Shown: piece by piece, positions 11,637 through 22,899 of the stretch
Layout: every line of letters starts with the position of its first letter
Numbering within the stretch: position 1 is the first letter of the stretch
Notes under the pieces: generated by a model
Databases searched by the model: none
What the model was told of the DNA's origin: nothing
The model's input: only the letters and a program-made list of their open reading frames with translations
Made by a program: the position numbers and the translations under genes
Assembly (NCBI GenBank): GCA_034509495.1
Contig: CM067511.1
Span: 31,655,937-31,719,936 of the forward strand
Direction: 5' to 3'
DNA from: Acestrorhynchus altus
Taxonomy: Eukaryota; Chordata; Actinopteri; Characiformes; Acestrorhynchidae
Length of the DNA stretch: 64,000 nt

Positions 11637-11935
11637 GTGCCACGGTGGTGCAGGGGCCTGAGGTTGTGGGTCCGATCCTCGCTCGAGTCGCTGTCCGTGA
11701 GGTGGTGTGTTCTCCTTGTGTCTCTGTGGGTTTCATCCAGGTTCTGCAGGTTCTTCCCGTCTCCCTAAAATGGAAATTGTAGGTGAACTGGCCATGCAAA
11801 ATTGTCCCAAGGTGTGTGTGTGATGTACCCTGCGATGGCCTGATGGGATGGGCTTCAGGGGTGTTCCTGCCTTGTTCCCGATGATCCCAGGTGGGCTGTG
11901 GATCCAGCGTGACCCCGTTCAGGATAATGACATAA
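11637..11935 (+). mobile_element. tRNA-derived SINE, type 2, near full length
   Basis: Head GCCACGGTGGTGCAGGGGCC, B box GTGGGTCCGATCC, body GTCGCTGTCCGTGAGGTGGT, then TAGGTGAACTGGCCATGCAA and the tail CCTGCGATGGCCTGATGGGA to GACCCCGTTCAGGATAATGA. The longest copy in the window. Confidence 0.88.
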
Positions 11936-12078
11936 GATAATACATGTTCCACAGTTTGAGAACCAACGTTGTAGGATATATGGAGTTCTGGGGCTCTATG
12001 AAATCCAATTTACACTTAAATTTTTTTCTCACTTTCATTTTTCTTTTATATTTTTTTATTTTTATTAATTGATTATTA

Positions 12079-12760
12079 ATCAGAGAGATGGAGGTTTGCA
12101 CTGGAGAGGAGAGGAATGAAGGTCAGTAGAGACAAGACGGAACACATGAGTGTGAATGAGAGGGGGACAGGTGGGAAGGTGAAGACGCAAGGAGTAGAGG
12201 TCGTGAAGGTGGATGGCTTCAAATATCTTGGGTCAGCCATCCAGAGTAATGGACAGTGCAAGAAGAGGGTGCAGGCAGGATGGAGTGGGTGGAGACGGGT
12301 GTCAGGGCTGACGTGTGACAGAAGGAGAGCAGCAAGGGTGAAGGGGAAGGTTTACAAGACAGTAGTGAGACCTGCTTTGATGTCTGGTTTGGAGACTGTG
12401 GCTCTGTCTAAAGGACAGGAGGCTGAGCTGGAGGTGGCGGAGATGAAGATGCTGAGATGTTCGTTGGGAGTGACGAGGATGGACAAGATTAGAAATGAGC
12501 AGAGCAGAGAGACGGAGAAGGTGGAGCAGTTTGGAGATAAAGCCAGAGAGGCCAGGTGGAGATGGTTTGGACATGTGTTGAGGAGGAATAGTGGATATAT
12601 CGGACAAAGAATGTTGGAGATGGAGCTCCCGGGCAGGAGGAGAAGAGGAAGACCTCAGAGAAGGTTTATGGATGTAGTGAAGGTGGACATGGAGATGGTT
12701 GGTGTAACAGTAGAGGGGGCAGGGGATAGGGCAAGATGGAGGCAAATGATCCGTTGAACA
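12079..12760 (+). mobile_element. Non-LTR retrotransposon, 3' end of reverse-transcriptase ORF, 5' truncated
   Basis: An open frame (ATG 12116, TGA 12755-12757) encodes 213 residues of the C-terminal region of a fish LINE polyprotein: VDGFKYLGSAIQSNGQ, KVYKTVVRPALMSGLETVAL, EVAEMKMLRCSLGVTRMDKI, RWRWFGHVLRRNSGYIG and RRRRGRPQRRFMDVVK. The same frame continues back to about 12085 as RWRFALERRGMKVS. The RT catalytic core is missing. It is a dead-on-arrival truncated insertion with an unusually clean open frame, suggesting recent insertion. Confidence 0.88.
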
Positions 12761-13123
12761 GTAGCGATCGATGCCATGATGGGAACAGGGGACATAAAAG
12801 GACTGCAGGGTGCGATCTTTGCAGGGAAACTGTCCCTGATTGGTCAGAAGCCTGGCTTTGATTGGCCCAAAATTTGTTTGTGGTGCAGCTCTGACCAGGT
12901 TCTCATTGTGACGTAGTCTCTAAAAATTGTCCGTCATGAGACAGAATATCCCAGGTTAGGGTGAGGACTGTGTCAGCTGGATTTGTGAGACAGGTCTCTC
13001 GCAGAGTGATGATGTTGACCAATTATGTCTGGAAAAAAAAAACAGTTGACTTATTGTGTTTTGGTGACCCAGAAAACTGGAATACACTGCGGCCGTGACA
13101 GCTTGGGTTGCAGATGGTAGATA

Positions 13124-13128
<5 letters not shown>
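12761..13128. other. No gene seen
   Basis: Unique sequence between the LINE tail and a TG microsatellite. Confidence 0.4.

Positions 13129-13188
<60 letters not shown>
13129..13188 (+). repeat. TG microsatellite (about 30 units)
   Basis: Perfect dinucleotide run. Confidence 0.97.
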
Positions 13189-13190
<2 letters not shown>

Positions 13191-13589
13191 AATCGGGAGG
13201 GTGGGTTTTCTGGAAGCGTTCCTGTTTCATCTTTAGTCTTTTTGCCACTACATGATCCCATTACTGCTGGTGCCTTTTCCCTCCCAGGCCAGCCAGCGCC
13301 GAGGAGCTCCAACAGCAGGGTTCTCCCTCTCTCTCCATCTGTCCGTCACTCTGCTGGTTTATACCCCTCCTTCTGAGACAGCGCAACTTTGAAATGTGCA
13401 GTAGGGGGGTAGATGTTCCCCCAGGCCCCATGACTTTTCCTTTTTCCTTTGAATTCCGAAAAATATGCCCCATTTTTATCCTGTCCTATGGTGGCCTTTC
13501 AGAGTGGAAACTAAGCCCTCAGATCTTTATCAAAGTGCAAAAGAGCGAGATCTGTCCCATTTTCGGAAGAAAGTTCTATACACACTTAA

Positions 13590-14085
13590 AAAGGAGGGTT
13601 CTCCAACAAAAATGGAGCTGTATAGAACTGTAAACACTCAAAGAGCCCCTTGTTTGATTAAATGTGTCTTTACATCTTGTAATGGTTCTTCAGATTGAGG
13701 GATAATGTGTAGAGGGTTCTGTATAGGACCTCTTGGACAAGGGTTCTATATGGCACCACTATCATAACAAAAGTTAAAGCCTTTTTGATGTCATACAGAA
13801 CCCTTTGCATATGGAACATTCTCCATTAATCTGGAGTCCTTACAGGATGCAAAGAACCCTTTGATCGAGTGTTCGTGATTCCCGATAGAATCATTTTCTT
13901 TACTAAAGAACACTATAAGAACCCTAATTTTTAAGTGTGCAGAACCTTTTTGAAATGGGGTTCTATATAGCACTGAAAAGGGTTCTTCTTTAGCTTGTAA
14001 CAATGGAAGAACTCTTTTTGGTGCTATATTGAACCCTCTACAGCACGTTCTCCAACCATCTAAAGAACCCTTCTGAGAATGACAC
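13590..14085. mobile_element. MITE-like element rich in GGTTCT/AGAACC inverted motifs
   Basis: AAGGAGGGTTCTCC near 13590 pairs with the AAAGAACCCTTCTGAGA end at about 14060. Internal GGTTCTATATGGCACCA and GGGTTCTATATAGCACTGA occur on one side and AGAACCCTTTG on the other. It appears to be a foldback or nested MITE. Confidence 0.55.
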
Positions 14086-14920
14086 ACGTTCATAGATGAA
14101 GAGCAGAGAAACCCGGTCAGAGGAAACTCTAATGGAGTCCATGCCGATTGGTCAGGGCTGTTTGGGGGGCACGAGGGGGAGCTACGCAGGGTTAGACAGG
14201 TGGTTTTGATGCCATGGTTGATGGGTGCATACTTCAACATGATTAAGAATGTGGGCTTTGGTCTGAGATGCTTTCTCCATGTGTGGAGGCCACATGTCTG
14301 AGATCTTCCACGGCAGGTTTAGTATGTATTCGGTTGATTGAAAGCAGGTCGAATGTAGCAAAGCTTCAGCCCTGTGTGCTTCTGTCCTGCAGGTCAGCTT
14401 GGGCTGTGGGTGAGAGGACTGGTTTAGTGATTTAAGGCGTTACTTTGAAGATGTATGATGAGATGAAGCGCTTGAACGTTCTTGGTAACATCATTACGTT
14501 TTACTGTTTTAATAGAACGACCTTATATGGACTGATACAGTCCGCCAGGTGCAGCGATAAGGCCCGTCCGCGCCTACGTCACATGCACAGCGAAGCTATG
14601 ATATAGATATAAATATCCAGTTCCCATCAAACCAGTTTACTGCTGAAGATGTTAATTAGATATTCTTTGGACATAAAAGGTAAAGAGGCGGACTTATAAT
14701 TAGGATCAGCCAAACGATGAAGAGCCCGTATATATTATAGGCCTTGAGGGATTAAGGGAGAATTAACCCAGTTCACATGAGAGTATCATTCCTGAGTAAT
14801 CTCTCCATTTAGCAGTCAATGGCTTTTATATTCAAGACGTCTGGGGCTTTCCTGTTCCGGACGGCTGCACATGCTCCGGGAGGAGCTTACCTACCGTCAA
14901 AACAACACAAACTACACCTG
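14086..14920. other. No gene seen
   Basis: Unique sequence of moderate GC. Nothing diagnostic. Confidence 0.4.
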
Positions 14921-14924
14921 GAGT

Positions 14925-15032
14925 GGGTGGGTGAGTGTGTGGGTGGGTGGGTGGATGGGTGTGTGGGAATGTGGGTGGGTGTGTGGGTTGGTGGGTGGAT
15001 GGCTGCGTGCGGTGGTATGTGGGTGGGTGAAG
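14925..15032 (+). repeat. GTGGGTGG-type repeat, G-quadruplex prone
   Basis: More than eight GGG runs separated by T, TGT or TGGAT within about 105 bp (e.g. GTGTGGGTGGGTGGGTGGAT). Confidence 0.85.
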
Positions 15033-15178
15033 ATCCGTGCAGTGCTGTAGCGAAGACCATGATTCTGGTCATTTTTTGAACTGGTTCAATCAGAAGCCCA
15101 GGACTCAATGGGAGCCTGTGGATGGCTCATGTTACAAATCTCTTCAGGGCAAAGTCCGAACTGAGATCACTGTACTAG

Positions 15179-15180
<2 letters not shown>

Positions 15181-15254
<74 letters not shown>
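15181..15254 (+). repeat. CA microsatellite (37 units)
   Basis: Perfect dinucleotide run, among the longest in the window. Confidence 0.97.
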
Positions 15255-15255
<1 letters not shown>

Positions 15256-15518
15256 CCAGGTTGAACTTGCCCACCAAGAGTTTAAAACTCATGAACACGG
15301 TAGCAGGTGTTCTGGGCTTCTGGTTGTAGTTTCTATGAGCGTCTGCTTCAGCTGCTCTTCTCTGTTCTTTAACGTCCTTGTCAGATCCTATCATTTTTGG
15401 AATGTGACTGCAAGAAAACATGATTTTATCCACAGAAATCCGAAATTGTACGTTTAATACTGATCAATTTACAAACTGATCAACCATATAGAACATCACT
15501 CAGACCAGTACATATCAA

Positions 15519-15738
15519 AGAGCGGGATATGGGCTGAGTGATATGTCGATATTTATATCTATATCGGGATATAAACAGAGCGGGATACGGGCTGAGCGAT
15601 ATGTCGATATTTATATCTATATCGGGATATAAACAGAGCGGGATACGGGCTGAGCGATATATCGATATTTATATCTATATCGGGATATAAACGGAGCGGG
15701 ATACGGGCTGAGCGATATATCGATATTTATATCTATTA
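15519..15738 (+). repeat. 58 bp satellite array, forward, about four units
   Basis: Unit GAGCGGGATACGGGCTGAGC plus GATATATCGATATTTATATC plus TATATCGGGATATAAACA. CGGGATA occurs at 15523, 15581, 15639 and 15697, exactly 58 bp apart. Each unit contains near-palindromic GATATATCGATATTTATATC. Confidence 0.93.
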
Positions 15739-15739
15739 T

Positions 15740-16300
15740 TTTAAAATGATAGCTATTTAACAATTACTTATGGTTCCAGCCCTTTATTCTTTAACAATCA
15801 GATCTGAACATTGTGAAATCAGTGACATGAAAACCTCTCTCTCTCTCTCTCTTTCTCTTTCATTTCTCTGTCTCTCTGTCTGGCGTCTAAGTCATCAGGT
15901 CATCTATCACTTCCCTGTAATGGACACCTCTCTTCTCCTCCCTCCTGCACTCTCCGTCTTTTTTTCCATCAGATCTCACTCGGCTGTCTTATTGTAGAGA
16001 ATCCCATGAATTCTGATGCCTACTTCCGCAGATCCCCTCCCCAGCCCTTTACTGGAATGCTGAACTCAGGGTGTAAATAAGTAATCGGATCTCTGGCAGG
16101 CGCGGATCAGCCAGACAACTACACTGTGTGCTAAAGTGTTTCGGTTAGTTTGTGGTTATACAACCGGACCTGCTCAGGCAAACGCTTTGGTAGAACCTCA
16201 TCCTGTCCTTATTCGTCTGGTGGGCCTTTGCTGTCCTAGGAATCGGTATTTTAACCATTGTTGATCATTAAATATCTGAAATATGCGAGCAGTTATTGAG
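15740..16300. other. No gene; CT microsatellite at 15837-15852
   Basis: Unique sequence with a short CT run. Confidence 0.4.
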
Positions 16301-16304
16301 TGTC

Positions 16305-16620
16305 AACTTTTATTCTCCTCCTTTCACCCTGATCTTCAATGATCAGGACCCCACAGGACCACCACAGAGCAGCTATGATGTGGGTGGTGGGTCATTCTCA
16401 GCACTGCAGTCACACTGACATGGTGGCGGTGTGTACACTGGACGCTGTCAGCTGGATATTTCTGGTTGGTGGACCGTTCTCAGTCCAGTAACCAGCTGCT
16501 GTGTGGTGGTCCTGTGGGGTCCTGACCATTGAAGATCAGGGTGAAAGTGCTACTGTATGGTAAGAGGAGCTGACACTAGAAGCAAGGAGGAGGTCATAAT
16601 GTTATGGTTGATCCTGTGTA
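16305..16620 (+). mobile_element. Foldback element family, copy 2
   Basis: The left part TTTCACCCTGATCTTCAATG plus ATCAGGACCCCACAGGACCA is the reverse complement of the right part GGTCCTGTGGGGTCCTGACC plus ATTGAAGATCAGGGTGAAAG. The right end GAGGTCATAATGTTATGGTT is the family's diagnostic terminus. Confidence 0.85.
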
Positions 16621-17164
16621 ATTCATACTGCACGTGTTGATTTTGAGGACACAGAAAGCATGGTCTTGAAACCAGCTCTGAGATCTTTTGGCTGTTTTAA
16701 ATACTTCCCCCCGTTACTGTCAACTCATATCCTCCGTGTTTGCTCGTATTTCATTTATTCCGCGATGGTGAAAGCACGCTACAGCAGCTGTCAAGCATGT
16801 CGAACACACCTGTGATCTTCCTGCTCCTGAAGCCCATTTTCCTGCAGCCTGCTATGAAAAATGAAGCTTTCACTGTGCTGTCACTCATCTCACGTCCTCC
16901 GTGTTTGGGACTGCTTGTGTCCACACCACCAGTCCTGCCAAGTCCAGAGATTTAGAGGAAGAGTGCAGGAACCTCAGTCCTTAATGTGAGATCAGGTGAC
17001 TTTTCTCACAGGAAGGTTCGAGGACTGGTTTAGAGTAGGGCTGGGCAATATGGATGGAAAATCATATCCCAATATATTCTGGCTGCAAATGGGGGTGCGT
17101 GGGAGCAGAGTAGAGGAGGAGCACAGAGCAGGGGACAGAAAAAAGGTTTTCTGCAAGACATCAT
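16621..17164. other. No gene seen
   Basis: Two similar phrases about ACAGCAGCTGTCAAGCATG and GAAGCTTTCACTGTGCTGTC in 16740-16880 suggest a diverged local duplication. GGGCTGGGCAATATGG at 17040 is a common fish repeat start and introduces the next array. Confidence 0.4.
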
Positions 17165-17171
17165 GCTCCTG

Positions 17172-17607
17172 TTTATATCCGGATATAGATATAAATATCG
17201 ATATATCGCTCAGCCCGTATCCCGGTCGGTTTACATCCCGATATTGATATAAATATAGATATATTGCTCAGCCCGTATCCCGCTCTGTTTATATCTCAAT
17301 ATAGATATAAATATCGATATATCGCTCAGCCCGTATCCCGCTCTGTTTATATCCCGATATAGATATAAATATCGATATATCGCTCAGCCCGTATCCCGCT
17401 CTGTTTATATCCCAATATAGATATAAATATCGATATACCGCTCAGCCCGTATCCCACTCTGTTTATATCCCGATATTGATATAAATATCGATATATCGCT
17501 CAGCCCGTATCCAGCTCTGTTTATATCCTGATATTGATATAAATATCGATATATCGCTCAGCCCGTATCCTGCTCTGTTTATATCCCAATATAGATATAA
17601 ATGTCCA
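17172..17607 (-). repeat. 58 bp satellite array, reverse, about seven to eight units
   Basis: Same unit as 15519-15738 but inverted: GCTCAGCCCGTATCC occurs at 17208, 17266, 17324, 17382, 17440, 17498 and 17556, exactly 58 bp apart, with TATATCCCGATATAGATATA between. Confidence 0.95.
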
Positions 17608-17990
17608 TATGTTTGGCCACTAGTGAGATTACAAAACAGTCTTTAGTTTTTAGTAACTATAAAAATGACAAATTCTAAAGGGTTCAACGTCTATATTTTG
17701 ACATAAATTTGAGCTAAAACTTCAATAGATTTTCATGCAAGTCCTAAAAGGAGATAATAAAACAAATGATACAAGAAAATTACACTTACTCATTTATTCA
17801 TTGAGGAAAACAATCCAAACATACATATCTGTGATTTGCGAAAGTTTGTGAACCTTTTGGATTAGCAGATAAATTAAAGGTGAAATTAGTACTTGAGGCA
17901 CCCCTACCCTTGTCCTGCTCCCAGCACACCTAATTCAACTAATCAGCTCATTAACAAGCCCTTCAGAGTCGCAGGGTAAAATGTGCATGA
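17600..17990. mobile_element. Tc1-like terminal fragment followed by hAT-like fragment
   Basis: CTCATTTATTCATTGAGGAA, then CATACATATCTGTGATTTGC and AAAGTTTGTGAACCTTTTGG are sequences seen at Tc1-like element ends. CCTGCTCCCAGCACACCTAA plus TTCAACTAATCAGCTCATTA after 17917 belongs to the hAT-like family also at 43870 and 63815. Confidence 0.55.
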
Positions 17991-19130
17991 GACCAGTAGT
18001 AGAATTGATTTCTGAAGGATGTACTGTCATGTAAGAGATGTTTGTCTAATTTTCCAAAAGCCATAATACATCCAGCTACTGACTCATAGCAGGATGTTAT
18101 TTAAGCTGCTCGAAAGCTTGTTTCAGGTATAGATCAGCTGCCCTGAGCAAGAACGAAATCCATAGAATGGCACAAAGCGTCTATAAAGATCGACTTTCTT
18201 AAAAGAAGTCCGTCGCTTGGCTTTTGCCGTCAGGTGTAATATGAAGACCGCCACTAGCTGGTGACTCACGTTCTGGATGTTGCCACGGTTCTTTGAAGAC
18301 GGGCCGCCAGAAACCCACAGGTTTCTTCTCCATTTACACTTTTAGATAAAAAGGCATTGATGCTGTCGCGTGGGATCTGTTATTTGTGCGGTGATTAAGA
18401 ACGATTGGTTTCTAAAAGTCAGCTTTTTTGTGAAAACCCACACGTCTGCGTCAGATCGCAGAGAGGGAAGCGTTTTATAGAATACAATCGTGTGGTCTGA
18501 CACAAAGCCTGAGAGATCTCAGCCACAGCACTATATTCTTCACTCTGAGACGTTCACCGTCTTTCAAAACCAGCCTCAATGAGGCACCACTGTATCCGTG
18601 GATCCTTAGAAACATGTGCTTCTGTGCTTTGGCAGTGATTTGTCAGTGTTATTATTGTACGCCTGTTAAAAGGCCGCAGGCCATATCACCATGTAATTCA
18701 GAAGAGGATGTCCTCATGCACCTGTTTCAGAAGGGGGGTCTTAATGTTATCTAATATTTTCATACCCGTTGGGGGATTTTGCAGGGACTTGGCAGCCAAG
18801 CATTGTGGAGGGCATTGATGTCACATCCTGCAGTTATATGAGCGTATTTGTACAACGTACATAGTCAGAAATGAACTGTTGTTGTATTCGCACACGTGGA
18901 CATTCATCAGTAGGACACACTTCCTCTCCCACACCCTCATGTGTGTGTGTGTACCATGACTTTGTGGCCAGCAATTGTGTAGGAGTGGCCTTGGCCTTGA
19001 CGGCACCCCTGGTCACTATCAGACCAGAGCGTGTGGAGTTGGAACAGTGTTGTGTGATTGAGTGAACAGGGTGCAAAATGTGTGCAACAGTTCAAGTCAC
19101 CTTTATTTCTAAAGCGCTTTTAAAAGGCAG
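17991..19130. other. No gene; unique sequence, possible conserved non-coding DNA at 18180-18600
   Basis: 18180-18600 lacks simple repeats and known element signatures and has balanced composition. 18895-18960 resembles 1085-1160. No exon seen. Confidence 0.35.
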
Positions 19131-19131
19131 T

Positions 19132-19215
19132 GCACACCACTGTGGTCTGAGGATCGCAGGTTCAAATCCCGGATCGCAAAAGTGATATTTTCATTTGGGC
19201 ATCCAGGGTCTGGAT
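19132..19215 (+). mobile_element. Truncated tRNA-like SINE head (type 3)
   Basis: TGTGGTCTGAGGATCGCAGG followed by B box GGTTCAAATCCC, then divergent sequence. It resembles the heads at 31072 and 56484. Confidence 0.5.
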
Positions 19216-21500
19216 GGTTATTGTAAATACTATAAAAAACTAAACACCTCCTGGAGCTTCTGAGAACTAAGAAATCCTATGAATCCCTCCTTTTCCAGGG
19301 GATATGAGGAAATATTTACCCACATGTGGATTCATACGGGACTGATATATAAAACTAATGCCGTCCAAATATGGCTTTGGACTGTAGACAGACAATAACC
19401 TCAAAAAGTTCTTTAAGATCTTCAACGTTGGTAAAATTACCCCAACCTTGTCCTTGACCGAAAGTTGAGGTAATGATGTCCAAAGCAGAAGAGTCTCAGT
19501 TTGGCTCCATCCTACCCTATCCTCACCCCTCCCCCACACCCCCGTGCTTGTTATCAACCCCATAATATCCATTTTTTAAATGTGCTGGAGGGACCTGCCG
19601 ATATTGAGGGGGATATGTTCTTAATGTAGGCCTCTGGCAGTTGTGCAGGTTCTAAAAGGGAAATGCTTAAGTACCCCGTGAAAAGAATGTCCTGGAGAGG
19701 TTTTAGGCTTCTGTTGTTTTGTTGTTCTCCCCAAACCGCTAAGCCCCTTTGCACGGTCTGCAAACTCTCAACTAAAAAAGGGATTAAGCAATAAATTCTA
19801 CAGGCAGAGACGGGGAAGGCAGAGGCTGGAAGGGCCATCCGGTGAAACTGATCCTAGAACCAGGACGTGTGAATATTCCCAGGCATCTCGCTTTTAAAAA
19901 CGTTCTGGCCCTGACCTCTGTCTGACCTCCCTTAATGACCGTCCTCGCATTCTACCCACCCAGCCTCACAGCATCACTACACCTTTCAGGCAGACTGACA
20001 CTCAGTGATGGAGTAGGTGTTAAAAGCAGGTCTGCCTGTGTTTTAGTGCTGCGAGAGGAATAGGATTAAGCCCTAAAGGGCTGGAGACATTAGAGCTGGA
20101 GACAAAGACGACCTCATCTTTGAGCACGATGTTTACGGAGTTCATACACCGTTAATACACTAAATAATTCAATATGATTATGTAATGAGTTGTATCTGTG
20201 TTTTGATTTTACTTTCGGTATGTTTACCGGACTTACGACAATTAAGCATGATTACAATTTTGATGAATAAAATATTTGAGAAGCTGCAGCCAATGAAACA
20301 CACGACTAACCTTAGGAATAATTACTAACATACACTGTATGGACAAAAGTATTGGGACATCTGATTCTTCAAGGATTCTTCTTGTCGGGCATGTTGGTTG
20401 AGTGTAAAGGATTCTTGGGTATCTTGGAAGGAGCTACATTAATCAAATTTCATTCATTCATTACTCAGATATTTAGTAATGTTTAATAATGCCTTATGTA
20501 GGACTGGGCGATACGACTAAAAAATGTGTCTCTCGATAAATATTGGAGCGTTTAATTGTAACACCAAAAACACTTCATGCTGTACTAATCTGTACTGCTC
20601 AATAGACGGGATCATTTTGCTCAAAATATATCTTGATATATTGATATTTTCGATATATTCTCCAGCCCCGGTCGTACCCCTTTCCAGGGGTATTGCGTCC
20701 TGCCTTTGTGGGAGGAATAACGTGTGATTTTGTGTGTTTGTGTGGTGTGTGTGAGTGTATCATCAAGCCATGCAACTCATCACTTTTCATATTAGTCAGT
20801 CCAGCACTAAAGAGCAGTGTGGAGCCGTCTGTCTGACAGTCTGGTCTGGCTGTGGCTGAACAGGCAGCTCATTAATTCAGCAGCATGTCAGGAGCTGCCA
20901 GTCAGCCTGTAGATATGCTAATGCACCCGGCTGCGACTGGACGAGGACCCGGCTACCACGCTGTGCCTCATCATTACCAGACCACAGCCTGGGAGGGCTA
21001 GTCACGTTCCTCATCTCTCTCTCTCACCACTGGCTGAGAAACTTGTTGTTGGGGCCTGAGCAGAGCTTCAGTAGGTTCCTGGCTTGGTTCATTGATGGTA
21101 GACAAGCGTCTGGAATGACCCTTCTCCCAGTTAGAGCAACGTTGTTCAGGATTTTGTGCGTTGAAGAAAGCAGGCTTCATTGATTTTGAGCACCAGCCCT
21201 TCTCTCAGGTAAGAAGGTACCTTTGAAGAACATTTTGTGGGACGTTCTTGTTAAACATCAGGTGAAATAGAAAGGGGATTACAGGCTACAGGGTCGTTGT
21301 TTTAGGTGCAAGCAAAAGTGGACCTTCTTTGGTGGTGATCAGAGACCTGCTCCTCCAGGGAAACTGCTCCTCTGGCAGGAATGTCTGTCAGTTGGATTGC
21401 GGGAAAATTCCCTGAGGTCTAAATGTCTTCTCACTGGACCCTCTGTGACCCCATAGTCCACTGCATTGTCTGATCACTGATTCCTGCCTTAATCTGCCCA
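19216..21500. other. No gene; short mariner MITE end at 20334-20372
   Basis: Mostly unique. TACACTGTATGGACAAAAGT plus ATTGGGACATCTG is the terminal repeat of the mariner MITE family. GGACTGGGCGATACGAC at 20503 with CGATATATTCTCCAGCCCC at 20650 are inverted ends of a small element of about 170 bp. No exon supported. Confidence 0.45.
21190..21220 (+). promoter_or_regulatory. Second candidate recursive splice site or UTR donor
   Basis: CCAGCCCTTCTCTCAG immediately followed by GTAAGA at 21209: a polypyrimidine-AG acceptor fused to a strong donor. Same architecture as at 10361. Confidence 0.25.
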
Positions 21501-21503
21501 AAT

Positions 21504-21546
<43 letters not shown>

Positions 21547-21560
21547 GAGAGAGAAAGAGG
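21504..21560 (+). repeat. GA microsatellite, interrupted
   Basis: GAGA run with AAAG and ACAG interruptions. Confidence 0.9.
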
Positions 21561-22555
21561 GAGCAAACCTTATCACAGGTGTAGAGGCAGGTGACAGAAG
21601 TATTAAGGTGTAATAATGTTTATAGAATTATTTGAATTCAGTTCAATTCTATGTATAAGATACAAACTCACAGCAGTTGTAGTTTTACCACCAGACTTCA
21701 GCTGCACTTACAAATCAAATCAAATACTGAATGTAACGCGTGTCTGGACAGTTAAAATGCAGGTCAGTGTAAGTGTTGCTGCTGGTAGTTTGGTGTAGAT
21801 GATATTACACTCTTCTTCTTTTAAGCTGTTGGTGTGTTTTAGGCCTCAGTCTGCAAGAGATGATGTCATTCACGTGGGAATTAGATCAGAAAGGGAATTT
21901 GTGCAATTTGTGCTTTGATCATCATGCTCATGTTTCCCTAATAGAGTAAAGTGGCATCCATGTGGTTTCACTCATGCAGTAAGTGTGTGTGTGTGGGTGT
22001 GTGTGTGTGTGTGTGTGTGTGGGTGTGTGTGTGTGTAAAGTAGATCTTTTGGGTCTACCTCTCTCAAACAAGGTGGTGGCAGTATTAAGGTCAACTTGCC
22101 ATCATTGACTGAAAAATTAATTCTAAATTATATCTGCAAATTCTAAAGAACAACGTCAGGACGTCTGTCGGCAACACAGCGACCGTAAACACACACGTGT
22201 TCAGAGAACTAGTTCATATTTTTCTCTGGCTTGTTTGATTCGTTTGATTTTAATCGAATTTTAGGATTTGTTTAAAAAATTTTATCTCAATTTTATGCAG
22301 ACATATAGAAAAAGAGTTCACAAACCTTCTTATTCCAAGACATTTGGTCCATCTATCATGAAATTTTTTGACCCATTTAACACAAATTCACATGATATTA
22401 AAAAATGGAGATTTTTGTATTTTGTATGACAGTGTATAGAATACTTGTGGGACTGGAGCCCACATACTGATGAGGTATAAAATGTAATATGTATTTAAAG
22501 AGTGTGGGGATTATTTTTTGTTTGACATGACGTGTGGACACTCTCCCTGCTGTAC
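21561..22555. other. No gene; GT repeat at 21981-22036 and Tc1 debris at 22065-22130 and 22295-22345
   Basis: TCTCTCAAACAAGGTGGTGG plus CAGTATTAAGG and GTTCACAAACCTTCTTATTC are isolated pieces of Tc1-like elements. Confidence 0.5.
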
Positions 22556-22559
22556 TCCC

Positions 22560-22880
22560 TGGGGTCTTGATTAGTAGCCGGGTGGGGCAGCAGAGGTCAG
22601 GGGGCACCAGGTGTGTAATGGGTTAATGATGGGTGCTAATGGACGCTGGAACAGAAGGCCTATTGCACTCCTGCAAGCTGCCGAGATGGCTGCTTTGATT
22701 ACTATTGTCATCTGGCAACGGGGGGGACAGAGGCTTTTGAGATACACAACGCAAAGTATGCTTGACATGGGGGCGAAGGAGGGGCAGGGCAGCTCAGCAA
22801 TTAGCAAACACTTGCTTAAAACCAAGACGTCTTTAAAGAACACATCCGTGATTCCTGGCGTTCAGAAGAGAACTGTTTGA
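22560..22880. promoter_or_regulatory. Candidate conserved non-coding element
   Basis: About 320 bp free of repeats, of balanced composition, with clustered transcription-factor-like words (GGGTTAATGATGGGTGCTAA; GTCATCTGGCAACG; CAGCAATTAGCAAACACTTG). It is flanked on both sides by repeat debris. Regulatory role is only a guess; no comparative data here. Confidence 0.25.
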
Positions 22881-22899
22881 TTAAGGCTTATTTTAATAA

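Noticed and set aside
12302..12745. 147-codon minus-strand open frame
   Set aside because: Shadow of the LINE reverse-transcriptase frame on the plus strand.
15519..17607. CRISPR array
   Set aside because: Units are contiguous 58 bp tandem repeats without unique spacers, in vertebrate DNA.
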